Positions 25,503-33,073 of a stretch of DNA of 36,565 bases are shown here, piece after piece. The stretch is taken from assembly GCA_002471575.1 (NCBI GenBank), contig DKQG01000056.1:49507-86071 (forward strand), in the 5' to 3' direction. Under the pieces are notes generated by a model. It saw only the letters and a list, made by a program, of their open reading frames with translations. It made no database searches and was not told the DNA's origin. The stretch is from Alphaproteobacteria bacterium UBA7314 (GTDB lineage Bacteria; Pseudomonadota; Alphaproteobacteria; MPNO01; UBA830). The position numbers were made by a program, and so were the translations under genes. Positions within the stretch are counted from its first letter, which is position 1. Every line of letters starts with the position of its first letter.

Positions 25503-26189
25503 ATGAACCAGACCAACGATCACAAACAGCAGATCGTCCGGTGCATCCGGATGCTCGAGCACAACGGCATCCTGGATTACAACGGCCATGCCAGTATCAG
25601 GCTTGATGGCGACCGGATGCTGATCAACATCGGATCCTGCCAACGTAGCCAACTGACCGTCGAAGATATCTGCACTATCGATTTTGACGGTAACGTGATT
25701 GAAGGCAACGGTAAGCCGCCCCTGGAATTCCACCTCCATGCCGGGGTCTACAAGGCGCGGAGCGACGTAGAGGCCGTGATCCATGCCCATCCCAACTGGT
25801 CAACCATCTTGTCGACCGCCGGTGTCAGCTATATTCCGGTCTATGCGCAGGGATCTCTGGTCTACCCGCTGCCGGTGCTGGATTCGCCGGACTCCATTAA
25901 CAATCCCGAAATGGCGAACCGTCTGACCGATACGCTCGGCGACCGACCGGCGGCGCTGATGAAGGCGCATGGCGCGGTGACCTGCGGCGAGAGCCTGGTC
26001 GATGCCTTCGTGCTGATGAACTATCTAGAGGACAACGCTGAACGCCAGTACATGGCGGCCCAGATCGGCACGCCGTATTCATTCAGCGACGAAGAACTAA
26101 TGCTCTGCCGCGAAAAGCTGTGGGATCCTAATCTGTTCAAGCGCACCTGGGATCACTTTAGCGCGAAACTGGACGAGGCGGCTTCGTGA
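25503..26189 (+). CDS. Second class II aldolase/adducin-family protein
   Basis: 228 residues. The metal-site histidines are His94 and His96 (AVIHAHPNW) and His156 (MKAHGAVTCG), and the catalytic-type Glu75 lies in PPLEFHLHAGVY. It is only distantly like the copy at 23787: the shared frame is NGHASIRL versus YGHVSIRH and the His-x-His site, so they are not a recent duplication and probably act on different substrates, for example decarboxylation versus retro-aldol cleavage. The GTGA overlap with the following AroE-like gene indicates coupled expression. Confidence 0.85.
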   Translation: MNQTNDHKQQIVRCIRMLEHNGILDYNGHASIRLDGDRMLINIGSCQRSQLTVEDICTIDFDGNVIEGNGKPPLEFHLHAGVYKARSDVEAVIHAHPNWSTILSTAGVSYIPVYAQGSLVYPLPVLDSPDSINNPEMANRLTDTLGDRPAALMKAHGAVTCGESLVDAFVLMNYLEDNAERQYMAAQIGTPYSFSDEELMLCREKLWDPNLFKRTWDHFSAKLDEAAS

Positions 26190-27037
26190 GCGTCCCGGAC
26201 CGTTTTTACATGGCCGCCGTCATGGGCTGGCCAGTGATGCATTCCCGTTCTCCGATGCTGCATAACTACTGGATGGAGCAACAGGGCCTTGCAGGCACCT
26301 ATGTGCCCCTGGCGATAGAACCTGGGGGGGTCGGCCCGGCGCTGCGCGCGATGCACCCGCTGGGAATAGCGGGCTGCAACCTGACGATCCCGCATAAGCA
26401 GGACGCTATGTCAGTGGTGGATGAGGTTGACGATGTTGCGAGAAAGATCGGGGCGATCAGCTGCGTCGTTGTTCGTGAAGACGGATCGCTGTTCGGCACT
26501 AATAACGACTGGTTGGGTTTTCTGGGCAATCTCCGGCAGTTTTACCCCCACTGGGACGCGGGTGCCGGACCGGTGACGGTCATTGGTGCGGGTGGGGGGA
26601 GTCGCGCCGTTTGCTATGCCCTTCAGCATGAAGGCGTTACGGACATCCGTCTGGTCAACCGCACTCAGGAGCGCGCCGAGCGCCTGGCGGCGGATCTCGG
26701 TGGCCCCATCACGGTACATCCGTGGGAAGACCGGCACAATCTTCTGGACGGCGTGACTATGGCGGTGAACGTAACCAGCCAAGGAATGGAAGGCGAAGCC
26801 GCGCTGGACATCCGGCTCGACAAGCTGCCTGAACATGCGCTTGCCGCTGATATTATTTACATCCCGCTTGAGACGCCTTTTCTGAGTGCCGCCCGCGAAC
26901 GCGGCAATCCCACGCTCAATGGCGTCGGTATGTTGCTGCATCAGGGACCACCGGCCTGGAAACGCTGGTTCGGGATAGAACCGGATGTCTCCGCCGACCT
27001 GCGCGAGAAGATGGAAGCCAGCATTCGCGGCGATTGA
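26186..27037 (+). CDS. Shikimate dehydrogenase paralogue (AroE-like)
   Basis: 283 residues from GTG 26186, overlapping the aldolase stop by 4 bases. The substrate-binding start VMGWPVMHSRSPMLHNYW (Ser20-x-Ser22-Pro), GCNLTIPHKQ with Lys71, and TNNDWLGF with Asp108 give the catalytic Lys/Asp pair of AroE. The NADP loop is VIGAGGGSRAVCYALQ, with NRTQERAERLA following as in NADP-dependent forms. The substrate loop reads NVTSQGM rather than the usual NTSPxGM. Its position at the end of a catabolic operon makes a degradative role on a quinate-like or cyclic diol substrate plausible; biosynthetic AroE cannot be excluded from sequence alone. Confidence 0.85.
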   Translation: MSVPDRFYMAAVMGWPVMHSRSPMLHNYWMEQQGLAGTYVPLAIEPGGVGPALRAMHPLGIAGCNLTIPHKQDAMSVVDEVDDVARKIGAISCVVVREDGSLFGTNNDWLGFLGNLRQFYPHWDAGAGPVTVIGAGGGSRAVCYALQHEGVTDIRLVNRTQERAERLAADLGGPITVHPWEDRHNLLDGVTMAVNVTSQGMEGEAALDIRLDKLPEHALAADIIYIPLETPFLSAARERGNPTLNGVGMLLHQGPPAWKRWFGIEPDVSADLREKMEASIRGD

Positions 27038-27352
27038 TGTCTGCAGGGACGGTAAGCCCGGCGTTTCTGTAATTATCCGTTTGAATTCGTCCTGCATCGG
27101 TTTGCGCGGCGCGGTAGCAAAAAAACAGCCGGAACTTCCTTCGAGTTCTTCCTCATGATCGCGATCCTCACGGAATTTCTCGATCTGCTTTTTCTGGCAC
27201 CGAAGCCGCAGCGACCGAATTTCCTGGGCCTGCTGTTTGTGGAAATCTCGACACTTCTCACGATCAATGCACTAACCGTCCTGCGCCTCGCCGCGTTCTC
27301 AATTTGGGTTCTGAAAGAATATCCCAGAACCCGAAGATAAACGCCGCGCCTC
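27038..27352. other. Gap between the convergent AroE-like and SDR genes
   Basis: No gene is convincing. A 61-codon frame on the plus strand (27155-27340) is hydrophobic in parts (FLGLLFVEISTLL) but has no ribosome site and no recognisable family. I found no strong hairpin with a T-run, although a terminator for one or both converging transcripts would be expected here. Confidence 0.4.
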
Positions 27353-28180
27353 TTAAGATTGTCCGCCGCTACAGTTGATATTGTCGCCGGTGATGAAGCT
27401 GGCATCGTCGGAGGCGAGAAATGCCACCGCTGCGGCCTGTTCCTCAGGTGTGCCGCGCCGTCGGATTGCCTGCTGATTTGTGATGTCCTCTATCATCTCG
27501 CGGCGGAATTCGTCAGCATTTTCCGGATCTTCCGCGATCACGCCGGGGCGGACATAGTTGCGTTGGGTGACGCGATCCGGAATTTCCGTTCCGCCTGGCG
27601 AGACAGTATTCACCCTGATGCCGTGTTTTCCGTATTCCATCGCCAGAACCTTGCCCAGTGCCAGGATGCCGCCCTTGCTGGACGCATAGGGAAGACGATA
27701 AAGCCCGCGCACGGACTGCGAGCCAAGATTGACGATGGATCCGGATTTCTGTTCCATCATGATCGGTAGGACTGCCCGGCAGCCCCACAGGGTTGGCATC
27801 AGCGACCGTTCAAGTTCCATTTCCACTTCCTTTTCGGTGTAGAGGTGGAAAGGCTTCATCCAAATGGTGCCGCCCACATTGTTGACCAGTACGTCTATGC
27901 GGCCGAAAGCTGCGCTGGCTTCCGCCATCAGCGTTTCGGACCCCTCGTAGGTGCTGAGATCAACGATCGATTTCACCGCTTCGACACCGTGTTCCAGCAG
28001 TTCGTCTGTTGTACGCGTTGCCGTTTCGTCTATCCGGTCCGCGACGACGATTTTACCGCCTTCTTGGCCAAGCCGCCGCGCAGTCGCGCGGCCTATCCCC
28101 TGGCCCGCGCCTGTGATCACGCACACCTTGTCCTGCATTCTGCGAGCGCCCGCGGCGCGGGGGTCGAGTTTGTCGGTCAC
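27353..28180 (-). CDS. BenD-like short-chain dehydrogenase (cis-dihydrodiol carboxylate dehydrogenase type)
   Basis: 275 residues from GTG 28180 behind AAGGAGAAAGCG. The NAD loop is TGAGQGIG (23-30), NNVGGTIW is at 100-107, and the catalytic Ser154, Tyr165 and Lys169 lie in NLGSQS and YRLPYASSKGG. NNVGGTIWMKPF, ERSLMPTLWGCRAVLP and SPGGTEIP are the distinctive segments of BenD/XylL, which oxidise and decarboxylate 1,2-dihydroxycyclohexadiene carboxylates to catechols. It sits 16 bases after the Rieske gene at 28197-29480, giving the classic oxygenase plus diol-dehydrogenase pair. The exact diol is unknown. Confidence 0.87.
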   Translation of the reverse strand: MTDKLDPRAAGARRMQDKVCVITGAGQGIGRATARRLGQEGGKIVVADRIDETATRTTDELLEHGVEAVKSIVDLSTYEGSETLMAEASAAFGRIDVLVNNVGGTIWMKPFHLYTEKEVEMELERSLMPTLWGCRAVLPIMMEQKSGSIVNLGSQSVRGLYRLPYASSKGGILALGKVLAMEYGKHGIRVNTVSPGGTEIPDRVTQRNYVRPGVIAEDPENADEFRREMIEDITNQQAIRRRGTPEEQAAAVAFLASDDASFITGDNINCSGGQS

Positions 28181-28196
28181 CGCTTTCTCCTTTTAT

Positions 28197-29480
28197 TCAA
28201 ATAGAGGTGTGGGAAACGCCCTCTTTCACCTTCGTCGGTTCGCCCGGTGCTTCGTCGAATGGGATCTCGCGATCGAGCTCGAAAGAGGCAGACCGCACGG
28301 CCTGCGCTTCCGGGTCAAGTCCCGGTAATGGCGTTCCCCGGCCCAGTTCTTCCGCCGCCTTGAGAAGCTGCCGCCGCGCCAGCGCGATGCCGCGGTCGGT
28401 CAGCACTAGGTTCTCGCGGGACCGGTCTGCGACGCGGCCCATGCTTTCCTGGATCGACGCATCCTGCATTGCGATGCCTTTAACTCCACTGGATGATGTG
28501 CCTGCTTTCTGTGCCGCGCGGTCCATCAAGTAATCGTTATCCCGGTTGGCTACCGGGCGAAACGTGCCGGGGTCTTGATTGACGTGCAGGCTGCCACCTT
28601 CGCGCATGACCTCCAATTCCACTTCGCTCAGAGGCCGGCTGGGATGATACGAAAACGTCCAGGCAAAGCAGTTTTCGTCGTCGATCGGCACCCATGCATG
28701 ACCATGCAGCGGGTTGTCGCCGTAAGGCGGAACAATCGTGTACCAGGGCATAATCCACGGCGTGATGCGCCAGTAATACTTGTCATCCCCCGCATTTCGC
28801 CGCACCCCCATATTCAGACCGCCGGCCGATTCTTTGACCTCGAAGCGCGGCTTGCGGTCGGACAGGTGGTAGTCAGAGCCCTTGGAACCGTGATGGAGTG
28901 GGTCGCTGCGTAACTCGCCGCGGTGTAGCCAGCCGACGTGGCTAGAATCGATGCCGCCTTCCAGCGCCTGCAGGTAGTTGCACTCCTCCAGACGCTTAGT
29001 GTGATAGCGCTGGTTTGCCGGCACGGTCGCCCATTCGAAGGCAGGCGGTTCGGGTCGGAGTTCCGGCGGTCCCATGTAAGCCCAGACAATGCCGCCGCGC
29101 TCGACGCAAGGATATGATGTCAGCGATACCTCGTGGCGGAACGTGCTATCATCGGGCTCCGACGGGATCTCCTGGCATTTACCCGATACGTCGAACTTCC
29201 AGCCGTGATATGGACAACGAAGGCCACCGTCTTCGTTGCGGCCGAACCATAGTGACACGCGCCGATGAGCGCAGAATTCCTCGATTAGGCCGATCTCACC
29301 GTTGCTGTCGCGGAACGCGACCAGTTTTTCTGACAGAAGCGTCACCCGCACGGGCGGGCAGCCTTTTTCCGCCAGTTCCTCCGACAGTAGAGCCGGAATC
29401 CAGTAGCGACGGAACAGATTGCCCATCGGCGTTCCGGGCCCTGTTTGAGTCAAGAACCGGTTTCTGTCGTCTGTCAGCAA
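28197..29480 (-). CDS. Rieske oxygenase alpha subunit, phthalate 4,5-dioxygenase-like (second intact copy)
   Basis: 427 residues. TTG 29480 is the likely start, giving MLTDDRNRFLTQ behind GAGGAGCAACG. The N-terminal signature is MGNLFRRYWIPALL, the Rieske ligands are Cys70, His72, Cys89 and His92 (CAHRRVSLWFG ... RCPYHGWKF), and the iron site is ALEGGIDSSHVGWLH with His181 and His186. Residue numbering and most of the sequence match the copy at 17306-18592, so this is a paralogous pair from duplication. It is flanked by a VOC gene (31 bases upstream) and the BenD-like SDR (16 bases downstream) in one minus-strand operon. It needs a reductase that is not encoded here. Confidence 0.9.
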   Translation of the reverse strand: MLTDDRNRFLTQTGPGTPMGNLFRRYWIPALLSEELAEKGCPPVRVTLLSEKLVAFRDSNGEIGLIEEFCAHRRVSLWFGRNEDGGLRCPYHGWKFDVSGKCQEIPSEPDDSTFRHEVSLTSYPCVERGGIVWAYMGPPELRPEPPAFEWATVPANQRYHTKRLEECNYLQALEGGIDSSHVGWLHRGELRSDPLHHGSKGSDYHLSDRKPRFEVKESAGGLNMGVRRNAGDDKYYWRITPWIMPWYTIVPPYGDNPLHGHAWVPIDDENCFAWTFSYHPSRPLSEVELEVMREGGSLHVNQDPGTFRPVANRDNDYLMDRAAQKAGTSSSGVKGIAMQDASIQESMGRVADRSRENLVLTDRGIALARRQLLKAAEELGRGTPLPGLDPEAQAVRSASFELDREIPFDEAPGEPTKVKEGVSHTSI

Positions 29481-29511
29481 AATCGTTGCTCCTCGAAAGC
29501 GTTAGGCCTGA

Positions 29512-29919
29512 TCAGGAATCTTTCGGCACCCGCCAACTCGAATCCGCATGCGCGGGCGACGTGACGTCGATTACCACGCAGTTCGGATCCCAGTACTTGC
29601 GTTCCGACCCTGGCCCCGCACCGACGTTCAGAATTTTGCCGTGATACTTACCACCTGCCGCTTCGACTGCCTCGTTTGCACCCGGAACGTCATCGACCAG
29701 GAACCCCATGTGATGCATCCCGATGTAATCTGGTTCGCGTTTGTCCGGCGTATTGTCATTGGGCCGCAGATGGAGCAGCGCCAGGGAGACCACGCCATCT
29801 GACGGCATGATTGCCACGTTCGATTGACGCACGCGGCGTATGTCGAAAGCGTCTTCGTAAAACTTCGCGCTTTCTTCAAGGTTCTTCATACTCAGTGCCA
29901 GATGTCTCCGCTTGGCCAT
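29512..29919 (-). CDS. VOC-superfamily (glyoxalase / extradiol-dioxygenase fold) protein
   Basis: 135 residues, ATG 29919 with AAGGACGAG upstream. Two beta-alpha-beta-beta-beta modules are visible: RRHLALSMKNLEESAKFYED with His6, and DYIGMHHMGFLVDDVPGANE with His69 or His70. The last ligand position, usually Glu in the final strand, reads CVVIDVTSP, so Asp would have to substitute. At this length it is a single VOC pair, about half the size of classical type I extradiol dioxygenases, so ring cleavage is possible only if it dimerises in an unusual way. A glyoxalase-like or lyase role is equally possible. It is the first gene of the VOC-Rieske-SDR operon. Confidence 0.8.
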   Translation of the reverse strand: MAKRRHLALSMKNLEESAKFYEDAFDIRRVRQSNVAIMPSDGVVSLALLHLRPNDNTPDKREPDYIGMHHMGFLVDDVPGANEAVEAAGGKYHGKILNVGAGPGSERKYWDPNCVVIDVTSPAHADSSWRVPKDS

Positions 29920-30006
29920 GGACTCGTCCTTCTGGGTATAAACCAGGCATTACTATACAAATATTACTCAGTCGCTGCCGCATTCGGAAGTCTTGGCCGC
30001 CACAGA

Positions 30007-30038
30007 AAAATGGAGCGGACTGTCACCCGCTCCATTTT
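30007..30038 (-). terminator. Rho-independent terminator downstream of the VanA-like oxygenase gene
   Basis: A 12-bp perfect inverted repeat, AAAATGGAGCGG (30007-30018) with CCGCTCCATTTT (30027-30038), is separated by an 8-base loop. On the minus strand the stem is followed directly by a T-run, and it lies 28 bases after the stop of the gene ending at 30066. It separates that monocistronic gene from the VOC operon and, having A/T tails on both sides, could work in both directions. Confidence 0.85.
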
Positions 30039-30065
30039 GGTGTCATCTGAATATCCGATAAAGAA

Positions 30066-31199
30066 CTAGTTCTCCTCCGCGATCAGCTTGTTGAGGATCT
30101 TTTCGTACTCGTTCGGACCTGCATCAATGCTGAGTTTCGCCGGATTGGGCTCGTGGTCGAGTGAGTCCTGCGCCACTTGCTGGGCAGCGATTACTGGCAT
30201 GTCCTGGTCGGCGAAGGCGAATGTCCGCATCTTGTAGATCAGTTCGCGAATTTCTTTGTTGCGTTCGTCGTCGGTCTGCACATTCCAGCGCGCAGCGCAA
30301 TAATAGTAATGCGTGGTGCGGTCGGTTTCCGGCGTCAGCCAGTGGAGCGCCATGTAGCCAGTGCCGCTTTCCCGGGGCTCGCCAACCTTGCAGGCGCCGA
30401 AATTGAGCAGCAGGTTCGACGCAGGGAACCACGTGATCGACGTCCACTGTTCACCACGGGCTTGGAGTTCGGGGTCGTCGGTGAACATTTTGATCATGCC
30501 GGGCGTTTCCGCGTCCTCGGAATAGCGGGACACTGTGACGGTGTCATCCTCGACGGTGACGTCCGGATCGGTCTCGGCGGTATCCGGATTACCGAGGATG
30601 CCGGCATGGGTGAAGCAGATGTGGCTGAGATCGAGCAGGTTGTCGATCATCAGGCCGTAATGGCATTTCGCGCTTAGATATCCGAAATCCGTGATGTGAA
30701 GTTTCGGTGCCTCATCAATGACGCTGTAGTCCGGGATCGTGTCGAGATCGGCTGGCTTGTCGCCCATCCAAATCCAAAGCAGCCGGTGTTTCTCGACGAC
30801 CCTATAGGCCGGTAGGTGTAGCGCGTCGGAAATCTTCTGGCTGCCGTGCGGGTTGCGCACGCATTTGCCGTCGGCACCGAACTGAAGCCCATGATAAATG
30901 CATTGCACTCGGTCGCCAGACTGCAATGTGCCCATTGACAGCGGCACCTGACGGTGGGGGCACATGTCGCGGATCGCGGCAACGCTGCCGTCTTCCTTGC
31001 GGTACAATGCGACCGGCTCGTTAAGAAGGGTCCGGTGTACGATTTCACCCTCTTTCAGTTCCTCCGACGGCATGGCAACGTACCAGGTGTTTTTCAGAAA
31101 CTTCGCCCGCGCCAGCGGCCGCTGCGTAAGTTCGTTTTCGGGATATATCGTGGGTTCGATCCCGATCAGCGCGGGGCCGGAATTTGAATCAGGGGCCAT
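30066..31199 (-). CDS. Rieske oxygenase alpha subunit, vanillate O-demethylase (VanA)-like
   Basis: About 377 residues. ATG 31199 has a strong GGGAGG 7 bases upstream; the in-frame codon at 31223 lies before that site and is rejected. The N-terminal FLKNTWYVAMPSEEL is VanA-like. The Rieske ligands are Cys80 and His82 (CPHRQVPLSMG) with Cys100 and His103 (QCIYHGLQF). The catalytic-iron motif is IDNLLDLSHICFTH. VanA-type enzymes demethylate methoxy-aromatic acids or hydroxylate related substrates, and need a VanB-type reductase, absent here. It is clearly different from the two phthalate-type paralogues in length and sequence, and monocistronic with its own terminator. Confidence 0.88.
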   Translation of the reverse strand: MAPDSNSGPALIGIEPTIYPENELTQRPLARAKFLKNTWYVAMPSEELKEGEIVHRTLLNEPVALYRKEDGSVAAIRDMCPHRQVPLSMGTLQSGDRVQCIYHGLQFGADGKCVRNPHGSQKISDALHLPAYRVVEKHRLLWIWMGDKPADLDTIPDYSVIDEAPKLHITDFGYLSAKCHYGLMIDNLLDLSHICFTHAGILGNPDTAETDPDVTVEDDTVTVSRYSEDAETPGMIKMFTDDPELQARGEQWTSITWFPASNLLLNFGACKVGEPRESGTGYMALHWLTPETDRTTHYYYCAARWNVQTDDERNKEIRELIYKMRTFAFADQDMPVIAAQQVAQDSLDHEPNPAKLSIDAGPNEYEKILNKLIAEEN

Positions 31200-31369
31200 G
31201 GTGTTTCCTCCCAAATGGAACACTATCGTTGAAGTTCGGCCTCATATTTTCATTCCGGACCGAAAAAAGCAATTCGTTCGGCATCGGTGTCTAACTCTTC
31301 AGCGCATCGGCTTGGGAGATCAAGCAGACGACCAGCGAACTATCCGATAGAAAAATGGAGAACTAAGAA

Positions 31370-31830
31370 ATAAGTACATCACATTCGCGCCAGTCTCTGT
31401 GGCCCTGACGCTTGGCATTTCAATCCCGACCGGCCCGGCTGTGGCCGCCGAACACTCCGCAAAGTAGATCAAGGCCTGTAAGGCTGTCATGAAACTGTTT
31501 TCGTTTAAATTTGGCATCATCGGCTCGATGGCGACGGGAAAAATGCCTGATGAAGCTAGAAAACGCGGGCGGCAGCTAAAAAACTGGCCGTGGCTGAAAA
31601 CATGAAGAACGGTGCCATGTGGCCTTGGGCAATCGAACTTGCGCCAAGCCGGCGCCTGGACGAAATATTCCGAGATTGCGCCCTACGGCTAGGCGCTCAG
31701 GGCGGCCGCCGCCACGGTGGCGTCGGTCGCCGGTAACAGGCTCGACGCGATAAAAGCGAATATGAAAACCATCGGTCAAAGCTGCAGCGTTTGACACAAG
31801 ATCGCGCGTGGCACCAAATCGACGGGCCAA
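31370..31830 (+). pseudogene. Cytochrome c' (class II c-type cytochrome) pseudogene
   Basis: A protein-like reading emerges on the plus strand. KYITFAPVSVALTLGISIP followed by TGPAVAAEH is a signal peptide. After a TAG (31465-31467) comes IKACKAVMKLFSFKFGIIGS then MATGKMPDEA; a shifted frame reads KTRAAAKKLAVAENMKNGAM, and the first frame resumes with AWTKYSEIAPYG, a TAG (31690-31692), and RLDAIKANMKTIGQSC. The haem-binding CxxCH reads C-S-V-TGA-H (31783-31797), so the second haem cysteine became a stop. The start codon also appears lost: GGAGAACTAAGAA is followed by AT then AAG, as if the G of ATG were deleted. Three stops, two compensating frameshifts and a lost start make it firmly dead. 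Confidence 0.82.
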
Positions 31831-31899
31831 ATCGCAGGAATCGTCTTGGAACGACTGTGTCACCCGCAAGTGTAGCTTCCCGGTAAATTTTCAGGGAAA

Positions 31900-31974
31900 T
31901 GGTGGGCGCGGCTGGGATTGAACCAGCGACCCCTCGCGTGTGAGGCGAGTGCTCTCCCGCTGAGCTACGCGCCC
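31900..31974 (-). tRNA. tRNA-Val(CAC)
   Basis: The 75-base minus-strand sequence folds as a full cloverleaf. The acceptor GGGCGCG pairs with CGCGCCC. The D-stem is GCTC/GAGC, the anticodon stem CTCGC/GCGAG with loop CTCACAC (anticodon CAC), and the T-stem GCTGG/CCAGC with loop TTCAATC. The 3' CCA is encoded (31902-31900). It decodes the valine codon GUG. Confidence 0.97.
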
Positions 31975-32099
31975 GGAACCCATCCGGAACGGGCGCGCAT
32001 ATAAGTCTGCGCAAGGGGTCTTGTCAACGCGATCCGGGCGCTACAGGTTGCAGTATAAACTTCGCTCGCCCTTGGTTTGCACGGGACCGGATCTGATCC

Positions 32100-32936
32100 A
32101 TGAATTTCAGGCGCCTATTGTTCGCACTTCCCGCCTTAACGCTGCTGTCGCAACCGGTCAGCGCCGGGCAGCGTGACGTCGATCTGATGTATAAGATCTA
32201 CGTCGGAGGCTTTCACGTCGTCGATCTAGATGTCGATATCGGCCTCAACCGCACCGATTATGAATTCACCGCGAAGGTTGAGTCCGTCGGCATGATAGGA
32301 CGGATGTTTCCCTGGTGGATGAAGGCCTATTCCCGCGGAGAAATTTCCGATGCGACGGTGACGCCCGTCATCGCCGGCCAGCGGAACAACTGGCGCGGCA
32401 AAGACCGCTTTATCGACCTAAAGTTCATCGACGGCGTCGCAAATATCCACCGCATATCGCCAAAACCGGAAACCGACGACCGCGACCGGGTACCGATTGA
32501 CATGCGGACCGGCGTAATGGATCTAACCAGCGCGATCATCCTCCTGATCCGCAATATGGACGCCGGGCAACCCTGTCAGGCGCAAATGCCGGTGTTCGAC
32601 GGTCGACGGCGTTACGACCTGATCGCCAAGCCCGACGGCGTCGACAGGCTACGGCCAAGCGGCTACACCCCCTATGCGGGCGAAACCGTAAACTGCCGGC
32701 TGGCCATCGCCAAGAAGGCCGGTTTCAAAAAAAACGATGATTCTGGCTGGAACGACGGAGATCGCAGCGCACGCGTTTGGATGGCCAAGCCGTTTGGCGA
32801 CGTGCCACCGGTACCGGTCCGTCTGACCATCAATACGCCGCTCGGATCGGTTATAGCCCACCTTAACGCCGCGGCAGTCGATTCCAATGGGCGTAAGATC
32901 AAGCTGCAGAGCCCGGAAACGTCTGAAAAGAAATAA
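32100..32936 (+). CDS. DUF3108-domain exported protein
   Basis: 278 residues from ATG 32100. A Sec signal peptide (MNFRRLLFALPALTLLSQPV, cleavage near VSAGQ) leads into a beta-rich domain with YKIYVGGFHVVDLDVDIGL and DYEFTAKVESVGMIG, then YSRGEI. The middle has RVPIDMRTGVMDLTSAIILL and the end VRLTINTPLGSVIAHL. This is the layout of DUF3108 envelope proteins, whose role is not established. It lies upstream of glmU with 137 bases between; no co-transcription can be claimed. Confidence 0.85.
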   Translation: MNFRRLLFALPALTLLSQPVSAGQRDVDLMYKIYVGGFHVVDLDVDIGLNRTDYEFTAKVESVGMIGRMFPWWMKAYSRGEISDATVTPVIAGQRNNWRGKDRFIDLKFIDGVANIHRISPKPETDDRDRVPIDMRTGVMDLTSAIILLIRNMDAGQPCQAQMPVFDGRRRYDLIAKPDGVDRLRPSGYTPYAGETVNCRLAIAKKAGFKKNDDSGWNDGDRSARVWMAKPFGDVPPVPVRLTINTPLGSVIAHLNAAAVDSNGRKIKLQSPETSEKK

Positions 32937-33073
32937 TCTTTCAGGAACGGCGCTGGTTTTAATCTCCTTGGCGGCCGCCTGCCGTTTGTGGCAAGGTCCG
33001 GCAAACGGGCGGGTTGGCGCAGCGACAGAGCTGGACTCCGTCGGCATTTGAAATTGAACGGGTTTTCGGGGCG

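Noticed and set aside
27155..27340. 61-codon hydrophobic open frame
   Set aside because: No ribosome-binding site, no family resemblance, and it lies between two converging genes.
31792..31794. Selenocysteine in the haem motif of the cytochrome (C-x-x-UGA-H)
   Set aside because: The same gene has two TAG stops, two frameshifts and a lost start codon, so it is a pseudogene.
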